A DNA stretch of 64,000 nt from assembly GCA_017309015.1 (NCBI GenBank), contig JAEDAG010000002.1:1-64000 (forward strand), in the 5' to 3' direction. The stretch comes from Faecalicatena absiana. GTDB lineage: Bacteria; Bacillota; Bacilli; Lactobacillales; Lactobacillaceae. The position numbers were made by a program, and so were the translations under genes. The notes below the pieces were generated by a model. That model was not told the DNA's origin, made no database searches, and was given only the letters and a program-made list of their open reading frames with translations. Below, piece after piece: positions 27,251-35,921 of the stretch (its first letter is position 1; every line of letters starts with the position of its first letter).

Positions 27251-28195
27251 CTAATCTTCCTTGCGGCTGATGCAAAGTCCGATCCAGCGGCCGGCCCGCA
27301 TCTTCATGTCAATCTTGAAGCCATTTTCGCTCAAGGCCTGCTCGATCTTTGGCAGCTGCAGGTAGTCAATCCCGGAGAAGATAACTTGTCCGTCTTCATT
27401 GAGGTGGCTGTCCAGCTGAGGAATCAAGTCCAGCAGGATTTCAGCCAGGATGTTGGCCACGATCAAGTCGAACTTGCCTTCAACGTCAGCCAGCAGGCTG
27501 GTCTTTTGCAGCTTAAGATCAGCGAAATCGTTCAAGCCGGCATTTTCCTTGGCAGCCGTCATTGACTCGTCGGAAATGTCAGTCCCCAGAACTGACTTGG
27601 CGCCCAATTTATGGGCGGCAATTGCCAAAATGCCTGAGCCCGTCCCCACGTCAACGACGCTTAACGGCTTGACCATTGCCCGCTCAATGCCCAGCATGGC
27701 CAATTGGGTCGTCTGATGGTTCCCTGTCCCAAAAGCCAGACCAGGATCCATGGTAATGATCTGCTGGTCAGGAAAGGCTGGCTTGTATGATTCCCATTCC
27801 GGCACGATAGCCAGGTGGCGAGACAGGTTGATGACGTGGTAGTACTTTTGCCAGACGGTATTCCAGTCCTGGTCGGCAATATAGCTGGTGGAGATTGTCC
27901 CTTCGCCAGTCCGCAGGCCGTAGCCAGCCAATTCCTTGAGCTTGTCCTCAAAGGCCTTGACTACCTCATCCCGGTCGCGCTCTTCGTCAAAGTAGGCGAT
28001 AAATTCGACTTCTGCCGGCAAGTCCTTGATGTCGTCCATTTCAACGACAGTAGAGTCGTGCAGCCAGCCGGCCTGTTCAAAGTCGCTGCGGCGTCTGGCC
28101 TCAATCCCCAAAGCTTGCAGGTCTTCCTGGGCAAAATAGGACAAGGCGTCCTCGACGTCATAGCTAGTTTCAATCTTGACTTCAAGTAGTTTCAT
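27251..28195 (-). CDS. prmA: ribosomal protein L11 methyltransferase
   Basis: 314 aa, full length. N-terminal L11-recognition part, then a class I methyltransferase domain with GLAFGTGNHQTTQL, SAM-binding VDVGTGSGILAIAAHKLGA and DLIVANILAEILLDL. It trimethylates L11 on the ribosome. Shine-Dalgarno AAAGGAGG. Divergent from the YbaK-type gene across only 64 bp. Confidence 0.93.
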   Translation of the reverse strand: MKLLEVKIETSYDVEDALSYFAQEDLQALGIEARRRSDFEQAGWLHDSTVVEMDDIKDLPAEVEFIAYFDEERDRDEVVKAFEDKLKELAGYGLRTGEGTISTSYIADQDWNTVWQKYYHVINLSRHLAIVPEWESYKPAFPDQQIITMDPGLAFGTGNHQTTQLAMLGIERAMVKPLSVVDVGTGSGILAIAAHKLGAKSVLGTDISDESMTAAKENAGLNDFADLKLQKTSLLADVEGKFDLIVANILAEILLDLIPQLDSHLNEDGQVIFSGIDYLQLPKIEQALSENGFKIDMKMRAGRWIGLCISRKED

Positions 28196-28232
28196 GAACT
28201 ATGTGTTCCTCCTTTTGTATCTCCACTTAGAA

Positions 28233-28258
28233 TGTTATCATGTTAAGCGGTGATAACA
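28233..28258 (+). promoter_or_regulatory. inverted repeat over the ribosome site of the YbaK-type gene
   Basis: GTTATCA (28234-28240) and TGATAAC (28251-28257) form a 7-bp inverted repeat with a 10-nt loop. The right arm overlaps the Shine-Dalgarno GGTGAT, so a hairpin or bound protein could limit translation of the 28260 gene. Purely structural reading. Confidence 0.35.
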
Positions 28259-28259
28259 A

Positions 28260-28766
28260 ATGTCAAAAAAGAAAAAGAACAAAGATTCATTAGATAAGAC
28301 CCTGGTTGAGAAGATTCTCGACCAACATAAAATTTCATATAAGCAGCACGCCAGCCAGATTGAAGAAGACCACGGGGTAGCCCAGGTCTCCAAAGGCGAC
28401 CCGATTTTGGACGGCTATCCGGTCTACAAGACTTTGGCCATGGAAGGCAACAAGACCGGCCCATTGGTCGGCGTCATCCCTCTTTCAGGCCACTTGGACA
28501 TGAAGAAGATCGCCAAGGCTTCCGGCAACAAGAAGTGTGAAATGATTCCTTTAAAGAAGCTGGAAAAGACCACCGGCTACGTGCACGGGGCCAATACCCC
28601 AATCGGGATCTACCACGCCAAGAAGTACCCGGTCTACCTTGATCAAAGCGTCAATGATTCAGAGGCCATCTGGGTTTCAAGCGGGGAAGTCGGCCGCAGC
28701 GTCTTGATCGCCCCAAGCGACCTGATCAAGCTGGTCAAAGCCACCGTGGCTGACCTGCAGGAATAA
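28260..28766 (+). CDS. YbaK/EbsC-family aminoacyl-tRNA deacylase
   Basis: 168 aa, typical length. The lysine-rich start is followed by the YbaK fold: HASQIEEDHGVAQVSKGDP, VYKTLAMEG with the catalytic-type Lys, and GYVHGANTPIGI. Family members hydrolyse Cys-tRNA(Pro) or Ala-tRNA(Pro) mischarged by ProRS. Monocistronic, ending at a strong terminator. Confidence 0.88.
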   Translation: MSKKKKNKDSLDKTLVEKILDQHKISYKQHASQIEEDHGVAQVSKGDPILDGYPVYKTLAMEGNKTGPLVGVIPLSGHLDMKKIAKASGNKKCEMIPLKKLEKTTGYVHGANTPIGIYHAKKYPVYLDQSVNDSEAIWVSSGEVGRSVLIAPSDLIKLVKATVADLQE

Positions 28767-28803
28767 GGCAGCACTGCGAGTAAAACAATAATCCAATACA
28801 AGC

Positions 28804-28835
28804 AAAAAGAACGGATCGGGTGATCCGTTCTTTTT
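28804..28835. terminator. bidirectional terminator
   Basis: A perfect 14-bp stem AAAAAGAACGGATC / GATCCGTTCTTTTT with GGGT loop between the convergent YbaK-type and ThrE-type genes. Confidence 0.9.
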
Positions 28836-28846
28836 CATATCATATG

Positions 28847-30205
28847 CTAGCCGACGTGCCGCCACTTCTTGTCGGTCAGAATTCTCGCCGTGAGCAGGCC
28901 CATTGGCAAGGCAAAGACCAGCATCAAGGCCTCAGTCATCCAGGTTGCCCCAGCACCAACATGAACGTTGGCCAACAGGTAGATGGCCCGGTACATGTAA
29001 AGGCCTGGAACCATGATGACGATAGATGGCACCGTCAAAGAAATTCTCGGGTAGCCAACTCGCTCGCGGACATAGCTGGCCAGGATTCCGGCCAACAAAG
29101 CCGCCAGGTAAGCTGCCAGCGGTCCCGGCACATGCCCGTAGTCAACCATGGACAAGCGCAGCGTATTGGCGATCGCCCCAACGCAACCGGCAATCGCGGC
29201 CATCTTCACGTGGGAGTTGAACATGATTGAGAAGCCAAAGACCCCGCAGAAGCTGGCCAAAAGCCGCAAAAGCACCATCTGCCAGACTTCCAGGCTCAAG
29301 TCCGGCATGGTCCCGGGCCGAATGCCCAAAACCGTGGCCGAAATCCAGCCAACCGCGGTCGCGATGCAGATGATCAGCAAGGCGTAGGCCAGGCGCTCAA
29401 GGCCAGAGCGCAGGTCCAGCTTGGCCATGTCCAAACCGGAAGTAATAAATGGAAAGCCCGGAATCACGAAGAGCATGGCCCCGATGTAGCCATGAATGTG
29501 GGCCCCCGGCCAGGCAAACAGGTGCGAGCCGATTGAAAAGGCCAGGAAGTAGGTCAGGCACGCGGCCAAGACCCCAACCGCGGTCGTCGCCGAGAAAGTG
29601 ATCCCGCGCTTGCCAAGCCCGCCCCGGCATAATTGGCCCACGCCCGCGCCCAGGAAGGCACAGATGACTTCCGGAATCCCCCCGCCAAGGAGGAAAATGA
29701 AGCCGCCGCAGGCTAAGGCAGCTGCCAGGCCAACCTGCCAGAGCTTGTACTGGCCCTTGATGTGCTCAATTTCACCCAAGCGGTGGCGGACGTCCTTGAT
29801 CGTGAAGTCACCTTCACCGGCTTCAAACTGCCGCACGAACCGCTCCAGCGCGTCCAGCTTGGCCATGTTGACGCCAGTTGCCGGCAAAGCCATGTTTTGG
29901 GAGTATGACTGGTTGTTGACGTCAAAGTAGGAACATTCCAAGGAAACCAAGCCAATGTCCGTGCTGCAGGTCAAGTCCAAAGTCCGCGCCATCGTGTCCA
30001 TGGCATCGCGCACCCGCCATGCCCCAGTTCCGCAGCTCAAGATCATCATCCCAACCCTGGTGATGATGGAACTCTTTTCAATCAAAGTCGCGTCCATAAT
30101 CTTGGTCGTGTCCTCGCTCTTGAAGAATTCCTCCCACTGAACCCGCATGTGGTGGTGCTGGGACAAGTGGTGCTGGTATTCCTGCTCGGTCGTTTCAGTT
30201 TTCAT
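28847..30205 (-). CDS. threonine/serine exporter (ThrE type, fused ThrE and ThrB-like halves)
   Basis: 452 aa. The N-terminal soluble part (about 40-160) carries the DUF1212 pattern ITRVGMMILSCGTGAWRV and DIGLVSLECSYF; about ten membrane spans follow, the last four forming the DUF3815-like half (FGFSIMFNS ... PSIVIMVPGLYMYRA). In many Bacilli these halves are two genes, here they are one. Predicted role is export of threonine and serine in exchange for protons. Single gene. Confidence 0.85.
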   Translation of the reverse strand: MKTETTEQEYQHHLSQHHHMRVQWEEFFKSEDTTKIMDATLIEKSSIITRVGMMILSCGTGAWRVRDAMDTMARTLDLTCSTDIGLVSLECSYFDVNNQSYSQNMALPATGVNMAKLDALERFVRQFEAGEGDFTIKDVRHRLGEIEHIKGQYKLWQVGLAAALACGGFIFLLGGGIPEVICAFLGAGVGQLCRGGLGKRGITFSATTAVGVLAACLTYFLAFSIGSHLFAWPGAHIHGYIGAMLFVIPGFPFITSGLDMAKLDLRSGLERLAYALLIICIATAVGWISATVLGIRPGTMPDLSLEVWQMVLLRLLASFCGVFGFSIMFNSHVKMAAIAGCVGAIANTLRLSMVDYGHVPGPLAAYLAALLAGILASYVRERVGYPRISLTVPSIVIMVPGLYMYRAIYLLANVHVGAGATWMTEALMLVFALPMGLLTARILTDKKWRHVG

Positions 30206-30441
30206 CTGCCTGAGAAGCCCTCTTTCAATCTTTGGTTATCATTTTCAATGCAACTTTTCACATTTTAGCATAGATCCCGACGTTTTTTCTTCATCTTTTT
30301 CAATTTATCAAGCAATTCTATTCAATTTGCAAAAGATAACAGCTGGTCTTTTAAGCTATTCTGCCGACCCTTATGTTAGAATGGAAAGGATTGTTTTGAT
30401 TAAAAATAGCTCAGCAAAAAATAGAGAGGATCTGGGATTGA

Positions 30442-31353
30442 ATGAAGTCAAGTACCAAATGGGCGGGCGTGGCTGCCGCGGCCTGCATATTGTGGGGCAT
30501 TTCGGGCCTGTTTGCCAAGGGCCTGTTCAACTTGGACCCCCGCATCACGCCGATGTGGGTCACCCAAATGCGGCAGATCTGTTCAGGCTTGATCTTGCTG
30601 ATCGTCGCCCAGCTGACCGGCCAGCAGCCCTTGCAGGTCTGGAAAGACAAGGGCAGCGCCCTAAAACTTCTGGCCTATGCCGTCATCGGGGTTTTGCCCT
30701 TTCAATACTGCTTCTTTTTAGTCGTGGCCCAGGCCAACGCGGCAATTGCCACGGTCATTCAGTTCGTTGGCCCTTTTTTCGTCCTTGCCTATTTGACCTT
30801 GACCAAGCAGGAAATTCTGCGGCCCATTGACGTCATTGCCAGCCTGATGGCCTTTGGCGGGGTCTTTCTGCTGTCAACCCATGGCAACGTTCATGACCTG
30901 CGGATCGCGCCAATCACCCTGCTGTTCGGGATCTTGTCAGCGGTCGGCGCGGCCGCCAACAGTCTCATCCCCCAGGCGCTGGTGAGCAGACACTCGACGA
31001 TTTCAGTCACGGGCTGGGGGCTCTTCATCTCCGGCCTGATCCTGACGGCCATTCACCCAGTCTGGCCCAGCGTCCCAAACGTGCCGGCCGTCTACATCAA
31101 CTTGACGGTGGTGATCGTAATGGGGACGATCATCCCGACCCTTTGGCAAAACCACGCCTTAGGACATATTTCGGGGATGACTGTCGCCTTTATGGATGCC
31201 TTTGAGCCATTGGCCTCCATGATCGGCTCCATCATCGTTTTTCACTTTCACCCGCAAATGATGGACTACGTTGCCTCAGTCATGATCATCTTCGCGGTTA
31301 TCGCCCTGAACTGGACGCCGCGGGTCAAGGTCAAGGCCCGGGTCAACAAGTAA
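30442..31353 (+). CDS. EamA/DMT-family transporter
   Basis: 303 aa with ten membrane spans in two EamA repeats (about 5-140 and 155-295), starting AACILWGISGLFAKGLF. Drug/metabolite exporters of this type move amino acids or other small molecules; substrate unknown. ATG 30442 is preceded by GAGAGGATC. Its terminator was split by the IS3-family insertion directly downstream. Confidence 0.85.
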   Translation: MKSSTKWAGVAAAACILWGISGLFAKGLFNLDPRITPMWVTQMRQICSGLILLIVAQLTGQQPLQVWKDKGSALKLLAYAVIGVLPFQYCFFLVVAQANAAIATVIQFVGPFFVLAYLTLTKQEILRPIDVIASLMAFGGVFLLSTHGNVHDLRIAPITLLFGILSAVGAAANSLIPQALVSRHSTISVTGWGLFISGLILTAIHPVWPSVPNVPAVYINLTVVIVMGTIIPTLWQNHALGHISGMTVAFMDAFEPLASMIGSIIVFHFHPQMMDYVASVMIIFAVIALNWTPRVKVKARVNK

Positions 31354-31355
31354 TC

Positions 31356-31381
31356 CAAAAAGCGCTGCATGAGTCATGCAG
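31356..31381. terminator. left part of a bidirectional terminator split by an insertion
   Basis: AAAAAGCGCTGCATG-AGT-CATGCAG is here and CGCTTTTT follows at 32844 beyond the insertion. Removing the element and one copy of its 3-bp duplication restores a perfect 15-bp stem flanked by A- and T-tracts. The element therefore sits inside the descending arm of the hairpin that ended both the EamA gene and the convergent UvrA-like gene. Confidence 0.8.
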
Positions 31382-32840
31382 TGATATGACCCCCGAAATT
31401 AGGACACTAATTTCGGGGGTTATTTTCATGACTAAATACACTAAAGAAATCAAACTTGCTATCTACCACGAATGGGTAGACGATCATAGAAGAGGCACCT
31501 ACCTCAGCCGAAAATATGGGATGGAGCGTGGAGGAATCCAATATTTGGTAGACTTGATCCAAAAGCATGGCGAAGCCATTTTGGATCGCCCTCAACAGAA
31601 ATATACTGCTGATTTCAAGCTCGCTGCCATTGATAGAGTTCTGCTAGGTGGTGAAGCTCTTAGGCAGGTTTCCTTAGACTTAGGGCTTACGAATCAAGGA
31701 ATTCTTGCTAATTGGCTTCGCTCTTTCAAAGAAAACGGGTATACTGTCATTACCAAGAAGAAAGGTAGACCACCCAAGAATGCCCAAAAACAAGGACAAA
31801 CAACGGATCAAAGAGCTGGAAGAGCAGGTAAAGAGGCTTACAGTCGAGCTTGCATACGTAAAAAAATTGGAGGCCTTAATTCAAGAACGGAAGAGCCAAG
31901 AAAAGAAGAATTAGCTCGTGCAATCACTGAATTAAGGCAAGAATTGCGGCTTAGCGTTAAGTACATTATCGACGTTATCAATGCCAATCCTGGATTGCCT
32001 CATATTTCAAGAAGTAACTACTACTATCAGACTCATAAGCCAGACAAGGATTCTCGTAACCAGAAGCTGATGGATCGAATCAAAGAGATCTATCTTGAAC
32101 ATAGCCGGCGCTATGGGTACCGGAGAATCTGCGGACAACTCCGCCGGGAAGGCTATGAGATCAACCATAAGAAGGTGCAGAGGCTCATGCAAAAGATGGG
32201 CTTATTCGCCATCTCAATCCGCAAGAAACGCAAATACAGCAGCTATTATGGCGTTCAAGGCAAGATCAAGCCAGACTTAATCAAACGCAATTTCTACGCA
32301 ATTATTCCCGACAGACATTGGTTTACCGACGTGACAGAATTCCATCTTAAAGATCAAAAGCTCTACCTCTCTCCAATTATCGATGGTTGTACCCAAGAAA
32401 TCATCTCCTACAACATTTCTAGACACCCAGACCTTAAGCAAGTGATGACTATGCTAGATGATGCATTTGAGAAGCACCCGGCTCTTAACGGGCTTATTTT
32501 CCACTCAGACCGTGGCTGGCAATATCAGCACTATGCATATCAATCCGCTCTGGCTAACAGAGGGATCGATCAGAGTATGTCCAGGCTAGGCAACTCTCTT
32601 GACGACGGCCTAATGGAGGGCTTCTTCGGTATTCTTAAGCGGGAGATGTTCTACGGCCAAGAGCATAAATACAAGGACTTAGATGAGCTTGAACAAGCTA
32701 TTCACAAATATATCGATTACTACAACAACGTAAGAATCAAAACAGGACGAAAAAACATGACCCCGATTGAATATCGGAATCATGTTTTAACAACCTTAAC
32801 GGCATAATACTAATTTGTCCCAATTTTGGGGGTCACATCA
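31382..32840 (+). mobile_element. IS3-family insertion sequence (IS150-like), 1459 bp
   Basis: Ends are TGATATGACCCCC on the left and, reversed, TGATGTGACCCCC on the right; the inverted repeats extend about 25 bp to GGACA with three mismatches. They begin TG and end CA as in IS3 elements. The flanking CAG (31379-31381 and 32841-32843) is a 3-bp target duplication. One transposase frame inside. Confidence 0.92.
31428..32807 (+). CDS. IS3-family transposase, OrfA and OrfB in one frame
   Basis: 459 aa from ATG 31428. Residues 1-110 are the OrfA helix-turn-helix region; the C-terminal part is OrfB with the DDE residues in FTDVTEF, FHSDRGWQY and GFFGILKRE. Normally OrfA and OrfB are joined by -1 frameshifting. 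Here the OrfA leucine-zipper (ELEEQVKRLTVEL) lies in another frame (stop near 31914), and the OrfA start runs straight into OrfB. An extra A around 31780-31782 (AAGAATG instead of AAGATG) would explain it. The coiled-coil is then replaced by about 30 unrelated residues, so activity is uncertain. Confidence 0.85.
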   Translation: MTKYTKEIKLAIYHEWVDDHRRGTYLSRKYGMERGGIQYLVDLIQKHGEAILDRPQQKYTADFKLAAIDRVLLGGEALRQVSLDLGLTNQGILANWLRSFKENGYTVITKKKGRPPKNAQKQGQTTDQRAGRAGKEAYSRACIRKKIGGLNSRTEEPRKEELARAITELRQELRLSVKYIIDVINANPGLPHISRSNYYYQTHKPDKDSRNQKLMDRIKEIYLEHSRRYGYRRICGQLRREGYEINHKKVQRLMQKMGLFAISIRKKRKYSSYYGVQGKIKPDLIKRNFYAIIPDRHWFTDVTEFHLKDQKLYLSPIIDGCTQEIISYNISRHPDLKQVMTMLDDAFEKHPALNGLIFHSDRGWQYQHYAYQSALANRGIDQSMSRLGNSLDDGLMEGFFGILKREMFYGQEHKYKDLDELEQAIHKYIDYYNNVRIKTGRKNMTPIEYRNHVLTTLTA

Positions 32841-32852
32841 CAGCGCTTTTTG

Positions 32853-35372
32853 TTATTTCTTCCGGTTTAAGCGCAAGTACTTGCCGGTCAGGCTGCTTGG
32901 GCAGGCCATGACGGCTTCGGGCGTGCCGGAGACGACAATCCGCCCGCCTTCCTTGCCCCCGCCTGGACCCAGGTCGACCACGTAGTCCGCGTTGGCAATC
33001 ACGTCCTGGTCGTGCTCAATCACCAAGACCGTGGCCCCTTGCTCGATCAAGCCCTGGAAGACGTCAAGCAGGGAGGCGACATCCAGGGGATGCAGGCCAA
33101 TCGTTGGCTCGTCAAAGATAAAGACCGTATCGTCTTGGCCCTTGCCCATCTCGCTGGCCAGCTTCAGCCGCTGGGCTTCACCGCCTGACAAAGATGGCGT
33201 GGCCTCCCCCAGGGTCAGGTAGCCCAGGCCCAGATCCTGCAAGACCCGCAGCCGTCTTTGAACCAGCGGCAGGTCGCGGGTAGCCGCGAGGGCCTGGTCA
33301 ACCGACATGTCCATCAGTTCAGGCAGGGTATAGGCCTTGACGGCCTTTTCCCCCTGGTTGGCCTTCGGCTGGCGGCGGACAAAGTCAGCTTCTTTGCGGT
33401 AGCGTGAGCCGCCGCAGTCCGGGCAGGCAACTTCCACGTCCGGCAAAAACTGGACGTCCAAGACGATCGCGCCGGTCCCGTCACAAGTCGGGCAGCGCAA
33501 GCGGCCAGTATTGTAAGAAAAGTCTCCGGCTTTATAGCCCAAGCGCTTGGCGTCAGGGGTCCGGGCATAGACCTTGCGCAGCTCATCATGAATTCCGGCA
33601 TAAGTCGCCACGGTTGAGCGGACGTTGATCCCAATCGGGGTCGCGTCGATCAGCTTGGCCTGCTTGATTCCATCCGCTTCCAGGGCCTTGACGGCTTTTG
33701 GCAACGGCTCGCCCTTCATCTGGCTGACCAGCCCTGGCAGCAAAGTCTCCAGCAGCATGGTCGTCTTGCCCGAGCCTGAGACGCCGGTGATCACGGACAG
33801 ACGGCCCTTAGGAAAATCAACGCTCAGTGGCTTGACCGTGTGGATCTGCCGGCTTTCCAAATGAATGCGGCCTAGCTTGAACAAATCCTGCTCGGCAATC
33901 TTTGACCGCTTGTCGATTAGCTCCTTGCCAGACAAAAAAGGCCCAATCTTGGATGCCGGATTCCGCGCGATCTGCGCCAGCGTTCCCTGGGCAACCACTG
34001 CACCGCCCTTTTCCCCAGCTGCTGGCCCCATTTCCACCATCCAGTCTGCTTCCTTCAAGACCTGGGTGTCATGGTCAACCAGGATCACGGAATTGCCATC
34101 CGCGACCAGATCCTTCATGACGCCTTTCAAGCCCTCGATGTTGGCGGGATGCAGGCCGATTGACGGCTCATCCAAGACGTACAAGACCCCGGTCGTCCGG
34201 TTGCGGACCGCCCGGGCCAGCTGCATCCGCTGGCGCTCGCCATTGGACAAGGTGGCGGCTGGCCGGTCCAGGGTCAAGTAGGACAAGCCCAAGTCAAGCA
34301 GGCGCTTGGCCGACAGGTCAAAAGAAGCCGCGATGCTCTCGGCCATTGGCCGCATCTCCTTGGGCAAGGCCGCTGGCACCTCATCCACCCACTTTTGGCA
34401 TTCAGCCAAAGTCAGCTGGCAGACGTCAGCCAATGAGCGCCCGCACAGCCGGGGCGCCCGGGCTTCTTCGCTCAAGCGGCTGCCGTGGCAGCGCGGGCAG
34501 GTGCCTTCTTTCAGAAAGCGCGCCACCCGTTTCATTCCCTTTTCATTCTTGACCTTGGCCAGGGCATTTTCAACCGTCCGGACGGCTGAATAGTAGGTAA
34601 AGTCCAGCTCAGTCGACTGGCCCTTCTTGTCAAGGTAGAGAATGTGCTTTTTTTCAGCCGGACCATGCAGGACGATTTCCTTTTCCTGGTCCGTCAGGTC
34701 TTTGTAAGGCACGTCGGTGCGCACGCCCATCTCCCGGGCAACGTCCTTCATCAAGGACCACATCAGCGTCTTCCAAGGCAAAACCGCGCCTTCATCAATG
34801 GTCAGGTCCTCATCGGGAATCAGCGTCGATTCATCAACCGTGCGGGCAATGCCAGTCCCTTGGCAGTCTGGGCAGGCCCCTTGGCTGTTAAAAGACAGCT
34901 GCTCGGCTGAAGGAGCATAGAATTCACACCCGCATTCCGGGCACTTCAAGGGCAGACCGGCCGCGGTTCTTAAAGACGGGGCCAAATAGTGGCCATTCGG
35001 GCAGCAGTGGCTGGAAAGGCGGGAAAACATCAGGCGCAGGCTGTTGAGCAGCTCCGTTCCCGTGCCAAAAGTGCTGCGGATGCCTGGCACGCCAGGGCGC
35101 TGGCGCAAAGCCAAGGCCGCTGGCACGTATAAGACCTCGTCGACCAGCGGCTTCTCTGCCTGGGTCATCCGCCGCCTGGTGTAAGCCGACAGCGATTCCA
35201 AGTAGCGCCTTGACCCTTCGGCATACAGGATGCCCAAGGCCAGGCTGGACTTGCCAGAGCCCGAGACGCCGGCAATCGCCACGATTTTATTTAAAGGCAG
35301 ATCGACGTCGATATTTTTCAAGTTGTGCACGCGGCCACCGCGGACCTTAATGCAGGCTGGTCTTTGTTCCAT
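32853..35372 (-). CDS. short UvrA-like ABC ATPase (UvrA2 type)
   Basis: 839 aa against about 940-950 for UvrA. Two ABC modules: Walker A GVSGSGKSSLALG near the N-terminus and GVSGSGKTTMLLE in the middle; signatures LSNGERQRMQLA and LSGGEAQRLKLA; zinc knuckles CPDCQGTG, CPRCHGS and CPTCDGTG...CPDCGG. The shorter length suggests loss or reduction of the UvrB-binding region, as in UvrA paralogues linked to resistance against DNA-binding drugs. Shine-Dalgarno AAAGGAG. Genuine nucleotide-excision UvrA would be elsewhere. Its terminator is broken by the IS3-family insertion. Confidence 0.82.
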   Translation of the reverse strand: MEQRPACIKVRGGRVHNLKNIDVDLPLNKIVAIAGVSGSGKSSLALGILYAEGSRRYLESLSAYTRRRMTQAEKPLVDEVLYVPAALALRQRPGVPGIRSTFGTGTELLNSLRLMFSRLSSHCCPNGHYLAPSLRTAAGLPLKCPECGCEFYAPSAEQLSFNSQGACPDCQGTGIARTVDESTLIPDEDLTIDEGAVLPWKTLMWSLMKDVAREMGVRTDVPYKDLTDQEKEIVLHGPAEKKHILYLDKKGQSTELDFTYYSAVRTVENALAKVKNEKGMKRVARFLKEGTCPRCHGSRLSEEARAPRLCGRSLADVCQLTLAECQKWVDEVPAALPKEMRPMAESIAASFDLSAKRLLDLGLSYLTLDRPAATLSNGERQRMQLARAVRNRTTGVLYVLDEPSIGLHPANIEGLKGVMKDLVADGNSVILVDHDTQVLKEADWMVEMGPAAGEKGGAVVAQGTLAQIARNPASKIGPFLSGKELIDKRSKIAEQDLFKLGRIHLESRQIHTVKPLSVDFPKGRLSVITGVSGSGKTTMLLETLLPGLVSQMKGEPLPKAVKALEADGIKQAKLIDATPIGINVRSTVATYAGIHDELRKVYARTPDAKRLGYKAGDFSYNTGRLRCPTCDGTGAIVLDVQFLPDVEVACPDCGGSRYRKEADFVRRQPKANQGEKAVKAYTLPELMDMSVDQALAATRDLPLVQRRLRVLQDLGLGYLTLGEATPSLSGGEAQRLKLASEMGKGQDDTVFIFDEPTIGLHPLDVASLLDVFQGLIEQGATVLVIEHDQDVIANADYVVDLGPGGGKEGGRIVVSGTPEAVMACPSSLTGKYLRLNRKK

Positions 35373-35399
35373 AATTGCTCCTTTTTAAATCTCAAATTC

Positions 35400-35440
35400 A
35401 AAAACGTTCCTGAAGGCCGGATCACTCCAGGAACGTTTTC
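35400..35440 (-). terminator. hairpin after the acetyltransferase gene
   Basis: AAAACGTTCCTG / CAGGAACGTTTT, a 12-bp stem with a 15-nt loop, 23 bp past the stop; the T-tail is short. Confidence 0.6.
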
Positions 35441-35462
35441 GCTTGTCTTTTCCGTGTCCTCT

Positions 35463-35891
35463 TTAGCAGTCCCGCTGCCAAAAAAGGGCGTATTCCGGCT
35501 CCCCGGTATAAGGGTCCGTTTCTTCGCCTTGAAACTTGAAGTCTTCCCGTTCATAGAATTCCAAAGCCCGGGGATTTTGCTCATAAACGCGCAGGTGCAG
35601 CTGTGGGTGCTCGCTTTTGGCCTGGTCCAGCAGCTGCTTGCCAAGACCGCGCGACTGGCAGGATGCCGCGACGAACAGGCCAGCGACTTCGTCCCCTTCA
35701 AGGCCAATGAAGCCGGCAATCTTCCCGTCTTCTTCGGCCACGTAAAGGTCAGCTGCCAAGAATTCCCTCTTCACGTCCGCAAGCTGGTCCTGCCAGAAGT
35801 GGTCAGGCACGAAGCCGTGGGCCTCCCGGTTCGTCTGCAGCCAAATCCGCGCGACTGCGTCCAAATCAGCTGCTTGAAATTTTCTAATCAT
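35463..35891 (-). CDS. GNAT-family N-acetyltransferase
   Basis: 142 aa. Starts MIRKFQAADLDAVARIW, with the acetyl-CoA loop VAASCQSRGLGKQLL (Q/RxxGxG/A) at about 82-96 and ALEFYEREDFKFQGEE near the C-terminus, the usual layout of RimI-like enzymes. The C-terminal PEYALFWQ resembles YhbS/YjaB-type small-molecule acetyltransferases. Substrate unknown. Stands alone between the UvrA-like and hydrolase genes; 30 bp separates it from the hydrolase upstream, so co-transcription is possible. Confidence 0.85.
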   Translation of the reverse strand: MIRKFQAADLDAVARIWLQTNREAHGFVPDHFWQDQLADVKREFLAADLYVAEEDGKIAGFIGLEGDEVAGLFVAASCQSRGLGKQLLDQAKSEHPQLHLRVYEQNPRALEFYEREDFKFQGEETDPYTGEPEYALFWQRDC

Positions 35892-35921
35892 GCTTTAATC
35901 CTCGATTTCCGCTGCTAATTC

